This document shows positions 27,680 to 39,451 of a DNA stretch of 64,000 nt, piece after piece. Position numbers and translations under genes: made by a program. The DNA comes from Oasisia sp. SBJ-2009 (Eukaryota > Annelida > Polychaeta > Sabellida > Siboglinidae). The stretch spans positions 5,835,690-5,899,689 of the forward strand of contig OZ024855.1 in NCBI GenBank assembly GCA_964017155.1, in the 5' to 3' direction. The notes under the pieces were generated by a model. It was not told the DNA's origin. It saw only the letters and a program-made list of their open reading frames with translations, and searched no databases. Position 1 is the stretch's first letter. Each line of letters opens with the position of its first letter.

Positions 27680-29106
27680 CTGTAAATACAAAACGTGTTA
27701 AACTCTTAATCATACTGATACTATCTTCACACAGGGTTGAAAAAAAAATCATGATAATAAATATTTTTTTAAATTTAAATCAGATTTATTTGATTTAGAT
27801 AAGATTTTTTTGATTTTTTTAATACTTTAACTTTGGGCTTCTGACTTCAAAACTTGTTTCCTATTAAGCACAAGTTTGGGAAACTCCATTGCATTGATAA
27901 AGGAAACAGCTCAAACATCTAGAAATGACGACACAAAATATTATTTGAATACTTTTATTGTAGTTTTGAATAAGCAGATTCAGAATGAATTAACGTATTT
28001 GCAAAAGAACAAGACTATTCATAAGGCAGTGACATCACTGCTCTGCGAATAAGGGCATGTATTAGGAAAGTGCATTTTCTAGTTGCTATGCATGTTGTTA
28101 TAATAATATTTTATAATAATAAACTTTATTTAGACACTAATATATAAAGTAAATCTCTCTTCAGAAGTGTCGACAACAATAGTTAAAAACTATATGAAAT
28201 ATAATAAAAGTACATGTAAAACAAATGAATATGTATAGCTAAATCATTATTGCATGGAATTGAACCAGATAAAGCAAAACTTAATCTTACTCTGGCCTGC
28301 AAATACTAACAACTGTTTTCCTAATTTGTACAGTAATGACATCACTACTCTGCGAATAGCCAGAGGGTTTATAAAATGTGCTTCACTAAAATATTGCACA
28401 GTCACTCATAAACATTACATCTTCAACTTGCACAATAATTAATATAAAAAAAACTAATGTGTCCATAGTCCCACAACAAACAATATTCATAAGTGGACAG
28501 CTAAACTCAGTTAATGCCTGAACATGGACATTGCCATGTTAGACAAGTTTTTCTTCTTCCAACAGATCAACGAACTTTAACATGTTGATAGAATATCGTT
28601 GTTGGTATAGACATAGTCGAGTTAGGCCTACTAAAATACTGGACTACTTGAAAGTTAAATTACTGCCTGGAAGACACTGACAGATATTATTTAAATTAAG
28701 TGGCACGTAAATTTCTGGGAGTGACATGTCATGGTCGAAACAGAACATGACAGTATTCAAAACAAGGACGCAACAATCTGAAAGATACGCTCACATCATT
28801 ACGTTATACTGCGTGGTATGGATTAATTGAACTGTGACCTACACGCTCATGTCATTATTTTGTCATACCAACCCACGTTCATCCCATATTATCGTTCACG
28901 ATTTCGTTTCCCCATGCACGTCATGGGCCCGCCAAATCACCAGGAACTCATATATTTGTGGTATGCGTTATTTCACTGTAGTTGTCAATGTTTGCTAAAG
29001 TATCTGTCCTGCGTTTAAAGCTAAAACAAACCTTGTGCTTGTTTTGTAAACAGACAACATCTTCCTGAGTTTATTTAATACTAACTGCTAAGCGCTCCAC
29101 GAGGTG
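27680..29106. other. Region upstream of the first identified MCCC1 exon
   Basis: It should contain the remaining 5' exon(s) and the promoter of MCCC1, but I could not identify either. It is AT-rich with short poly-T runs, and a partial internal duplication (tgacatcactgctctgcgaa near 28030, tgacatcactactctgcgaa near 28338). Confidence 0.4.
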
Positions 29107-29300
29107 ACGCCACCGTATGTCACTTTCGCAATGTGGATACACACTCCTGTCATCTGTCATGCTCCGTCGAGTGGTGCCTAGAGTAAAAAGTTACTTGTCA
29201 CACTTCTGTCATCTGTCATGTCCCGTCAAGCGGCCAGTGCCTAATGGATAGATTTGTAACATTTCTGTCATCTGTCATATTCTGTCAGGTGACCAGTGCC
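29107..29300. repeat. Degenerate tandem repeat, about 62 bp unit, interrupted
   Basis: Three units sharing ttctgtcatctgtcat, ccgtcaag and ccagtgcc lie here. A fourth (cacacttttgtaatttgtcg, cctgtcaagtggtgcc) lies at 29957-29998, separated by the TIR element at 29319-29932. Confidence 0.65.
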
Positions 29301-29318
29301 GTGTGGATATAATATATG

Positions 29319-29932
29319 TCGCGGCACGGCAAAACCAGGCGCTTGTCCCAGATCCTCGATCGGCGCCAGGGTACCAGCATACCCTCAAAATGTCAAAAGT
29401 GGGTTTTTGGCGGAATAAATTAGCAAAATCATCAATCTTTCAACATTTCCATAATAGATACCATGAAATAGTGTTGAAAGTGGTAATAATGAGCATTTTA
29501 ATGCAAGCCCCTCATTAATTTCACAGCTAATTAGCGGTTTTTAGGCTAATTTAGCGCACTATCCTGCACCCAAATAATTACTGAGCGGATCAATTTCCTA
29601 CTTCCTGCGAGACAAATGTAGCCATACGATTTAGCTGCTAAATAATATAAAAATGAATCAAATCCGTCGAGAACCTTTATTTTTATGATTTTGTTAAAAC
29701 ATCGGGGTACGCCATTTTAGGCCGCCCGATCGCTGCTACATTTAAAAACTAATTTTCTCGGAAGTGACATTCCACAAACTTATATAAATGCACTTGAAGT
29801 GGAATATCTTCGCCCATACACAAGATAGAGTGTTCATATCTTGGTATCATTGTAAAGCTCTTCATCTCCTCTAATTGAATCAATGGAATTGTCAACTTGC
29901 CTACAAAAGCCTGGTTTTGGCATACCGCGTCA
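29319..29932. mobile_element. TIR element inserted in a tandem repeat
   Basis: Left end cgcggcacggcaaaaccagg and reverse-complemented right end cgcggtatgccaaaaccagg match at most positions. It is about 614 bp with no recognisable ORF, and it separates the third and fourth units of a local repeat. Confidence 0.6.
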
Positions 29933-30068
29933 CAATTATAGCTATGTATAAATTTATCACACTTTTGTAATTTGTCGTGTCCTGTCAAGTGGTGCCTGCA
30001 ACGTGAATTTCACGTTGGGACCATTACACTTAAGGTTATTGTATTATATTGTGTTGTATCGTATATAT

Positions 30069-30069
30069 C

Positions 30070-30136
<67 letters not shown>
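30069..30136. repeat. (TA)n microsatellite
   Basis: TA run immediately left of the 30137-31513 inverted duplication. Confidence 0.95.
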
Positions 30137-30139
<3 letters not shown>

Positions 30140-31513
30140 CCAGGTAAACAGCAAGCCAAAACGATCTTTTCTTAGGTGCCGCGCCTCAACCTCCCATGGG
30201 CTTCATACGATAAGTGTTAGATCATCATTCACCATCGCTTTAACTGAAATCGTCAAAGTCAATCTCGTCCTTCCTCGTTTTCCTCCTCCTCCTCTTCTTC
30301 CTCTTCACGATCACCAGTGTCTATGAGATCAACCAGTGAGTTTGGTAAAGCAGCATCGCGGGACCACACTCCATCCTCAGTCCTTATCCACCCTTGACCA
30401 TCATCGTAGGAATTTTGTTTTTCCAGGATGCATTCGTTAGCACGCTTATATAAGGCTACGCGGTGGTTCACCAGCTGGAGGTGTGGCTTCAAAGCAGAGT
30501 GGCAGAGAGGAAGGCGAGCCAGGTCGACCTAGGTTTGAAAGTGAGTTTCTCATCCTCACCGACAATCTTGCGCAGGAATTTGGAACGGAGGCCGTTCATC
30601 GAAGACTCGCGGTTCTGTCCGTACACCAGGCAGGTGAACTCATCCAACTGATTCATAACGTGAGACTTGAGATCCCATTCCTCACCGAATTGCAGAAACA
30701 CTTTATGACACCTGGCGTTCTTCTCCACCTTTTTCAGGGGCCCACCTTCCATTCCATTTGAAGGCACTGGTGCAGTCTTCTCCACTTCATACATACATCC
30801 CAAGAAGAGTCGCACAGTAATCTTCTCCAAAGGATACTGCGAGATCAGAGAGGTTGATTAGTTGTCGATGTTTCCCTGACCCGGTATCATGGTATACAGT
30901 CAGCTTGCTTGATGGCGTGGGGGGAAGAGGGAAGGTGGGGCCCCTGAAAGAAAACTGGAGAAGAATCCCAGGTTTCACTAAGTTTCATGCAATTCGGTGA
31001 GGAATGGAATCTCAAGTCTCACGTACTGAAGCGGTTGGAAGAGTTCGGCCTTCGTGCCAAACCTCATGCGCAAGACCGGTGAGGACGAGAAACTCACTTC
31101 CAAATCTAAGGTTGACCTGGGTCGCCTTTCTCTCTGCCACTCTGCTTTGAAGCCACACCTCCAGTGGGTGAAGCACCGCGTAGCCTTATCTAAGCGTGCT
31201 GATGAATCTATCCTGGAAAAACCAAATCCCTACGATGATGGTCATGGATATTACAAGGACCGAGGATGCAGTGTTGGAACTGATTTGGTCCTGCGGTGCT
31301 GCGTTACCAAACTCACTGGTTGATATTCTGGACACTGAGGATCGTAAAGATGAAGACGAGGAGGCGGAAGAAATCGAGGAAGGACGAGTTTGACTTTGAC
31401 AATTTCCGTTACAGCGATGGTGAATGATGATCTAACACATATCGTATGAAGCCCATGGGAGGTTGAGGCGCGGCACCTAAGAAAAGATCATTTTGGCTTG
31501 CTGTTTACCTGGA
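30137..31513. repeat. Long inverted duplication of a decayed coding repeat
   Basis: The left arm (about 30137-30755) and right arm (about 30940-31513) are reverse complements with roughly 80-90 percent identity by eye. The outer ends are ccaggtaaacagcaagccaa and its inverse. Each arm encodes, reading outward, pieces of one protein: GEDEKLTSKSKVDLGRL, KPHLQLVNHRVALYKRA, LPNSLVDLIDTGDREEEE (acidic tail). Both copies have stops and frameshifts. I do not recognise the family; repetition suggests a transposon-borne gene. Confidence 0.8.
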
Positions 31514-31651
31514 TCAGTAAACGAGTTGGTAAATGAACTTAGTGGAATTTCTTTATTCACAATATCTTGAATTGACCCCTTTATCAATCTTTGGTTGTAA
31601 AAACAATACGATTTCGTAAGTAGATGCCCTCAAAAACTCTCTCAACTTACC

Positions 31652-32045
31652 TGCAATATTGGCTGAGATATAGCGTAAAAGTCACATTTTCGATAATGCT
31701 GGCACTTTATAATTTGCATAGCATGCCAGGAACACACGTAGTTAATTCAATAATGGTCCTTTGATGATCGTTTACTCTGAAAACATGGGTCTGGACACCT
31801 TGTTTATGTTGTTATGTGCAATATTGGCCGAGATATGGTGAAAAATGGATTTTTCGATAATGGCGGCACTAATTTGCATATTAAACGTTCAAATACACAT
31901 GTGATCATATCAACAATAACTTTATTATGGTCGCTGACCCTCATAACATGGATCTATACATCTAATTTTGTCGGTTATCTGCAATACTGGCTGAGATATA
32001 GTAACAAATAGATTTTTCAATAATGGCGGTATTAATTTGCATAAA
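31652..32045. repeat. About 163 bp tandem repeat, nearly three copies
   Basis: The marker tgcaatattggctgagatat recurs at about 31652, 31816 and 31979, each time followed by gatttttc-ataatggcgg-type sequence and taatttgcat. Confidence 0.75.
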
Positions 32046-32179
32046 AACGATACGTAGGACATGTTGCTGACTTGTTAACATAGCAAACCGTTTTCTATGT
32101 ATTTTTTCCGAACTAGTGATACCAATTAAAAGTATATTTCACGGGGTGCACGGTACCCCCCTCTTCCGATTAGAATAAT

Positions 32180-32485
32180 TAGTGAGGCAACTGTTTGAAC
32201 ACATTATAAACAATTACACAACACTGGATAACTGATGTCAGTAAATAAATATCGTAATAATTATATAAAACGTTGTTGAAACCGACTATTAGGCTCGGGC
32301 TGGGTGGAATGCAATCTCTTTGACAGCGTAGCCGAGGTATTAAACAAGAAACGTTTTCTAAAAGTCTAGTTTAGTGCATGTTGCTATTAAGCATTGACTA
32401 GATCGAATTATATTAGTAACAATTGTAAAAGTCGCTATTAAACAGTTGCGTAGTTGGGCGATAATCAATGGTAAACCTAGTCCTA
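32180..32485 (+). repeat. Dispersed repeat R32, intact copy
   Basis: Runs gtgaggcaactgtttgaa ... gtcagtaaataaatatcgt ... aatgcaatctctttgacagc ... tcaatggtaaacctag. A second copy is split in two at 59205-59290 and 59908-60120. A short piece also lies at 43828-43866. Confidence 0.8.
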
Positions 32486-33213
32486 GTAGCGTGTGGCCGT
32501 GGGTACCTTTCAGTTTCATCGACAGGGTCCCTAATGATCGACCGTTTCATAAATGCAATAAATTCGGTGATTTGGTGTTGACTGTTACTGTACTAACGTA
32601 GGCCTAATTGTTTATGTGTAAACAAATACGCGAACTTATGTCATGGGCGAATAAAATCATTGTTTTATTACTGTCTTTTTATGTGTGACTAAAGACAATT
32701 TTCCGTTTTTAATATGTTTTTAAACGGATAATAAAGTTTTTTGAATCTTGAATCTTGACACATTGTGACCTATTGGGTGAGAAGGTAATCAGTGCCGGTA
32801 TTTTGTCACCAAATTGTATCAAACAATTTTTTTGTGTTTGTAGAAATCGTCAATGAATATGCTTTGAATAGAGAATAATTTAAATTGCGTAACTTTACTG
32901 TAAAGTTTACATCAAAGGCGAATAAAACGCGGAAAACTACGCAAAAAGCGGTCGATCATAGGTACCCCGACGCTACGTGTAAGTCTAAAATGTAGCACCT
33001 TGCCCGCCGTCATGTGCAGTAAAAAAAAGTGACCACTGACCACGGACGACACAACTTCAAAATTATGGCATATCCTTTTTGAAGAAGACATAATATGGCT
33101 ATTATGTTAATAATCAACAATACAATGTATATTACTATAGTGTGTAAATTATATGTTTAATGTTCATCTGTTCACTTCTCTCTCCTACATTACTGTCATT
33201 TGTAAATATTTGG

Positions 33214-34078
33214 TGCGAGGACAAAATCCCAACGGACAAAATCCCAACTGGACAAAATCCCAACCACTGGTTTTAGATGTGGGTGTCCAGACTTTCTTGA
33301 TTTATACATGCATGCATGGTTCGGTCCCATGGTTCATGTATACATATATACTATCACCATGCAGCGCTGCTTGATGCACCCTACACTATTATGCTGTTTT
33401 GATTTATTTTTCTTCTCACTGAAACACTAATTCTAACAATTTGGTGTCAAAGTGGAATTTGTATACCTTTGAACTAACACCTGCAAAACAGTATTAACTG
33501 CTTTCATTTGTGCTCAACAATGCAACTCATCCTTACACTCCCCTTCAGACCACTGCCATCCTGGAAGTACATTCTCTTGCCTAGTGCATTGGGTCACTGT
33601 GGATTGTTTTTAGGGGCCACATGCACCCTATTGATCTTAATCCTATTGATGTTTTCTTTGAATTTAGATGGTAGCAATTACAGGTAACATTAAGGTGATC
33701 CTACATTAACTGCACCTGCGAGTAGTTCAGTGTCGAGTAGTCTAGGATTATGGATATGCTATAAAATGTTATGAAAGCCAGAATTTTTTTTGAAAGTGTT
33801 GGCATGTGCATTAGATTCAAACATGTGTAATCCGGTTCAAGCACACAAAACTATTTGATAATTTGTGAGACTGATATGTAAGATTGTTGAATAAACATAA
33901 GCTATGAAATGAGCAATAAATTAAGTTGTTAATAAATGTATTGTATATAGAGGCATATATGTATATGTGCATGCATGCATGCATGCATGCATGCATGTAT
34001 GCATACACAGAGAAAGTCTAGTCCAACAGTCCATCTAAAATTGGTTGGGATTTTGTCCGTTGGGATTTTGTCCTGCAC
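33214..34078. mobile_element. 865 bp TIR element flanked by AAATATTT
   Basis: Left end gtgcgaggacaaaatcccaa and inverted right end gtgcaggacaaaatcccaac match, with an internal 17 bp motif (ggacaaaatcccaac) in two or three tandem copies at each end. Similarity continues inward (agactttct, atgcatgcatg). The palindrome AAATATTT occurs just outside both ends and may be an 8 bp target duplication. No ORF. Confidence 0.8.
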
Positions 34079-34084
34079 TCTCAA

Positions 34085-35082
34085 ATATTTAGACTTGTTT
34101 TGTGGATTTAATTTACTTGAATGTAGTACTGCAAAATAAAATGCAACATTTTATGAAGAATACTTAATTTTCACAATGACATAACACCTCGAACTTTAAT
34201 AGACCACCAGATTAATTAACAGGCAAGTTTACTAGTCAACCCTGATCTTTACCAGTGTGCCAACTAGTGGGTAGGCCTGTAGGCCTGTAGGCCTACCCCT
34301 GCATTGGAAGAAACCTGGCTTCTTTTGCTCTAGCCAATGATGTTTACACAGCAGGTAACAGCAAGATTCTTTGAAGCACATTCCCAGTCAAAACCCACTT
34401 TTATGACCCTGGATGGTGATGAGTCTCACTGGCTTCCCAGTCATTCATTGATACTAATGTTTGACCAGCCCCTTCACTTTAGACCAATTTTCTGTGTTGC
34501 CCACTGAGTATTGACCCTATCACAGGTGTGGAAAACATTCTGTCTTGACTCTTATAAATAACTTAAAGTAAAAAGGATTACTGCTCCAATTGGATGTAAC
34601 TATGAGAATTTTTTCTCTCCAGTTCTCAAACTTTGCAAGTCAGTGGCAATAAATATGTGTCTTAGGAATGTCTGGGAGTAACCGAACATTCCTATCCACA
34701 TACGGACATTACTAGCAATGGATGGACTGTCAATCTTTTTAGCTGTTTATTCAATTGATCAATTTGATACTAGTTATATATTTTAATTAGTTATAACTTC
34801 ACTTATTCGTTTTCTGCATTCCATTTGTATTTTTAATAATATACTTTGCTAAAGAAGAAAAGGAAGAAGAATTTGTTTTTATTTGACCATTATTTCAAAA
34901 CAATACACTCATACACGTTTTCCATGTCACACATAAATAATCAGTACAATACAAACATAAAAATCTCAGCAAACATGGTAATAATGCGTATAATTAACAA
35001 TACAACATAGGGTCAGGAGACTCCTCTAAGACCGGGCTAGTCGCTATCAAGGAGCTTATAATTCACTATAATTAGTCATAAT

Positions 35083-35113
<31 letters not shown>

Positions 35114-35208
35114 TATACATATTATAAGCCATTTATAGTTTTATTATCCTACTTTATTTTATAATTTTACCACATATTCTAATTGGTAACATCTTCATAT
35201 ATAGCTAT
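34085..35208. other. AT-rich intergenic sequence, no gene seen
   Basis: Contains taggcctgtaggcctgtagg near 34273 and a (TA)n at about 35082-35106. No coding potential is recognised. Confidence 0.5.
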
Positions 35209-36440
35209 CTGACATGGGGTCAAATACATTTGTATTTGAAAGTATTTAAATACTTTCTAAAAGTATTTGTATTTGACATTTAGGAATTGAAAGTATTTGT
35301 ATTTAAATACTTTCCTAAAGTATTTGATATTTCAAATACTTTTCAAATACTTTTTCAAATGTGTATACTAATTGCAATTTTAAATAGTTCTTGATTGAAT
35401 TATTAAAACTCAAGTAACTGTACTGTGTCTTGTGGCAATTTACTCAGGAATTACTGCCTAGTACAGTACTGTAAAGGTAATTAAGCCATCATATGAGCAG
35501 TCATTGAGGCAGTGGACCGTTGAGACCACTGTATAAGAAGGGTTGTTCACAAGAAGCCACTGCCTCACTTGTCAGTTGTCACTGTGATGTAGTTAGCAAC
35601 AACAACACTCCCTTGCACTGTCTTATCAGTGTTTTCATGGTCCAGTTAATGAAACTGAACTGATGAACTGAACACGATTTAAGCTGCAATGGTGCACACA
35701 AGAAGAACGCATCATCCGTAGATCAGATCTGATCACGAAGGCAGTGGCAATAGCCCACAATGACTCGGCAACAGTGACAGCTCACACAAACGAAGACAAC
35801 TGACGAACCACCTCCCAGTAAGAAGCGTCGTGGGTTCTTCAGCGCGCTGATTGAAACTGCTGAAAATCCGGTCAGTAGCACCACCGGCACCGAGTCCTAC
35901 ATCGGTGACTACCTGACGAGCCCATGCATGACCGAAGACACATATCCCCTCAGTTTCTGGAAACTGAATGAAAATAAATATCCAGGACTAGCAAAGTTAG
36001 CCCCCATCTTTCTTTGCATCCCTGCATCTTCGGCTCCAGTTAAAAGGCTTTTCATCATCGCTGGGAAGGTGTTTCGATGCCGCCTCACAGACAACACTTT
36101 CCAGCAGCTGATGTTTCTGCGGTGTAACTCTGGGAAATAGTGAACTCGGCAAGAGTGAACACTGAACACTGGGCAGTAGCCAGATAGATACTAGACCACT
36201 GAATTTAACCAGACAACTTAGACAATAGCAATAAACTAGATGAACTGCTTGATATATCGTTTTGTTTCTTTTACCTATATAGTAATATATCCTGAAAATG
36301 AAAAGTATTTGAAAAAGTATTTGAAATACTTTTCAAAAGTATTTGTATTTAAATACATTTGCATTTAAAAGTATTTGTATTTAAATCTCTCAAAAGTATT
36401 TGTATTTAAATACATTTCAATGTATTTGACCCCGTGTCTC
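35209..36440 (+). mobile_element. Non-autonomous hAT element, 3'-transposase remnant
   Basis: Ends ctgacatggggtcaaatac and inverted gagacacggggtcaaatac, flanked by an 8 bp direct repeat ATAGCTAT (35201-35208, 36441-36448), as expected for hAT elements. Subterminal regions hold many aaagtatttgtatttaaata repeats. Internal sequence from about 35800 encodes the transposase C-terminus. Confidence 0.85.
35808..36140 (+). pseudogene. hAT transposase C-terminal dimerisation domain fragment
   Basis: Open frame reading PPPSKKRRGFFSALI, then PLSFWKLNENKYPGLAKLAP, FLCIPASSAPVKRLF and CRLTDNTFQQLMFLRCN, which is the hAT C-terminal dimerisation domain. The BED finger and the catalytic core are missing: the 5' common region ends near 35665 and jumps to this part. 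On its own it could not catalyse transposition. Confidence 0.88.
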
Positions 36441-36844
36441 ATAGCTATATATAGTTATAATTTCATATATAGTTTTACTAATGTACGTTAATGAATTGAT
36501 TCATCAGTTGTAATGCTCTTGTACTTTTCAGCCGCTGTGGCTGCCACAGATAATACATTTTATGATTATATTACATCAGAAGTTTAAAAATACATTTAAT
36601 ACATTCCTCCAACCAGTGCCCTATGGAACAGTGGGCTGAGGAATATATATGCTGAATAAGTCTTATATGACATACAACAATCACACAATGTTAATAAAAC
36701 TGCAGTACAATAAATAAATAACATAATTAAACATAGTGTATAAAATGTATCTCCATTAATTTATTATTAAAGGTAAAACTTGCACACACAAAAATAATAA
36801 AACATCGTGCATACTTTTCCAGTTTCAGATGACTACAACCAAGA

Positions 36845-38452
36845 ATGGCTGACATCTGTCTGAGGACTGGGAGTGTTTCTACTGACACGGCAGAGACAAC
36901 AGTTTCTGAAGGCCCTGGAGTGAAACTCTACGAATGTGACACTTGTGGGGAAGAATTTGTAAAGAGAAAACACCTAAAGAATCACACATGTTCTCAATCT
37001 GAAGAGAAACTCTACGAATGTCACTCTTGTGGGGAAGAATTTGTAAAGAGAAAACACCTAAAGAATCACACGTGTTCTCAATCTGAAGAGAAACTCTGCA
37101 AATGTGACTCTTGTGGGGAAGAATTTATAAAGGGAAGACTGCTGAAGAATCACACATGTTCTCAATCTGAAGAGAAACTCTACAAATGTGATTCTTGTGG
37201 GGAAGAATTTGTAAAGGGAAGACTGCTGAAGAATCACACATGTTCTCAATCTGAAGAGAAACTCTACAACTGTGACACTTGTGGGGAAGAATTTGTAAAG
37301 AGAAGACTGCTAAAGAATCACACGTGTTCTCAGTCTGTGGAGAAACTCTACAAATGTGACACTTGTGGGGAAGAATTTGTTAAGAGAAGACACCTAAAGA
37401 ATCACACATGTTCTCAATCTGAGAAGAAACTCTACAAATGTGACACTTGTGAAGATGAATTTGTTAAGAGAAGACACCTAAAGAATCATACATGTTCTCA
37501 ATCTGAGAAGAAACTCTACAAATGTGACACTTGTGGGGAAGAATTTGTAAAGAGAAGACACCTAAAGAATCACACATGTTCTCAATCTGAGGAGAAACTG
37601 TACAAATGTGACACGTGTGGGGGAAAATGTGAAGGAAAGTTTCACTTAAACAACCATATTTGCAATATTGGTGAAATTTCTTTGAAGAAGCACGTGCCCG
37701 CTAATCACATTGGGTTGAAAAGTCAAGTGAATACTCAGTTTAATGAGAATCGTGACAAATGTGATATGCAGGTTACAAAAGATCACAGTTTCTGTTGCGG
37801 TGCTACGGATAAATCATCCGTGAGTAGCACGAACGGGGAACAGAGTTGTGAGTTAATCCACAAAATGTCTACTGACAGTGACAAGGTTGAGAAATGCTTC
37901 AGATGTGTCATATGCGAGGCAAGTTTCTCATGGCGTGAAAATCTGAAGAGACACATGCTCATTCACACTAGAGAGAAACCTTTCAGATGTGTCGTATGCG
38001 AGACAAGTTTCTCACGGTGTTATGGTCTGAAGAGACACATGCTCATTCACACACGAGAGAAACCTTTCAAATGTGACACATGTGAAGCAAGATTTGCAGA
38101 GAGAGGTACTTTGAAAGCACACTTGCGTATTCACACTGGGGAGAAGCCTTTTAAGTGTGGTAACTGTGAAGCAAGATTTGCACATAGTGGTAATTTGAAA
38201 ACACACTTGCGTATTCACACTGGGGAGAAGCCTTTTAAATGTGGTAACTGTGAAGCAAGATTTGCAGATAAATCTAATTTGAAAACCCATTTGCGTATTC
38301 ACACTGGGGAGAAGCCTTTTAAGTGTGGTAACTGTGAAGCAAGATTTGTACATAAAAATACTTTAAAAACCCACTTACGTATTCACACTGGGGAGAAGCC
38401 TTTTAAGTGTGGTAACTGTGAAGCAAGATTTGCACGTAAAGATACTTTATAA
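36845..38452 (+). CDS. Multi-zinc-finger protein, intronless ORF
   Basis: A 535-residue ORF starting at the ATG in caagaatggctg. Residues about 31-280 hold nine tandem 28-residue units of the type YKCDTCGEEFVKRRHLKNHT followed by Cys, i.e. C-x2-C-x12-H-x1-C instead of the usual C-x2-C-x12-H-x3-H. A linker of about 70 residues follows. Residues about 354-520 form six canonical C2H2 fingers with TREKPF or TGEKPF linkers, and a seventh is cut by TAA at 38450-38452, where its neighbours have a Lys codon. Canonical KRAB-less finger arrays of this kind bind DNA and usually act as nuclear transcription regulators; the target is unknown. A tttccagtttcag string just upstream could be an acceptor for a 5' UTR exon. 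Confidence 0.8.
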   Translation: MADICLRTGSVSTDTAETTVSEGPGVKLYECDTCGEEFVKRKHLKNHTCSQSEEKLYECHSCGEEFVKRKHLKNHTCSQSEEKLCKCDSCGEEFIKGRLLKNHTCSQSEEKLYKCDSCGEEFVKGRLLKNHTCSQSEEKLYNCDTCGEEFVKRRLLKNHTCSQSVEKLYKCDTCGEEFVKRRHLKNHTCSQSEKKLYKCDTCEDEFVKRRHLKNHTCSQSEKKLYKCDTCGEEFVKRRHLKNHTCSQSEEKLYKCDTCGGKCEGKFHLNNHICNIGEISLKKHVPANHIGLKSQVNTQFNENRDKCDMQVTKDHSFCCGATDKSSVSSTNGEQSCELIHKMSTDSDKVEKCFRCVICEASFSWRENLKRHMLIHTREKPFRCVVCETSFSRCYGLKRHMLIHTREKPFKCDTCEARFAERGTLKAHLRIHTGEKPFKCGNCEARFAHSGNLKTHLRIHTGEKPFKCGNCEARFADKSNLKTHLRIHTGEKPFKCGNCEARFVHKNTLKTHLRIHTGEKPFKCGNCEARFARKDTL

Positions 38453-38837
<385 letters not shown>

Positions 38838-39451
38838 TTGTATAATATATAAACATTGAAATGCTCGGTGTAGTTTAGTGTCTGACATAGCCTATGATAT
38901 TCAACACTGGTGCTTAATATATTTTTTTTTATTTGTAAGTATGTCTTTGAAAATCAAAATTGAGTTGTATACAAATGTAACTAATTATCTTTGAAATAAA
39001 TTGGCAGATACCATATGTATTTATTCACAATTAAATTGCTATTATGTTGATGGAGTATCACTTCATTTTGATGATCACGATGATGTCAGTTTCATTAAAT
39101 TCACATTATATTAAAAGCAAAGTTAAAAGTTACAAAACATTGTGCAAGCTCATTGCAATGTGGAGTGGTTTCTGCATACTGATAATATTAGTTACCTTGG
39201 GTTATATTGTGTGCATTATTTTATAAAAATGTGTACTTATAATTTGCTGAACTGTTGTAATGTATTTAATTTTTAAGCTATTTTACTTGTACACACCCCT
39301 GAATTTACTATGTAAAGAAATGAGGTGTTTAAATAAAATTATTATTATATTGACAATGGTAGCCATCAAGGATTTTCACATACATGTATCCATAACTGTA
39401 GTCATGTATAGTCAGTTTGAAAAGTGGGTGGACGGGGGACCAATTGATATA
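38838..39451. other. Zinc-finger gene 3' flank
   Basis: AT-rich. aataaa occurs near 38995 (tgaaataaattgg) and could serve as a polyadenylation signal. No other gene is seen. Confidence 0.45.

Noticed and set aside
27680..29300. Candidate first exon and promoter of MCCC1
   Set aside because: No ATG with a convincing leader and a donor in the right phase could be picked out by eye, so none is reported.
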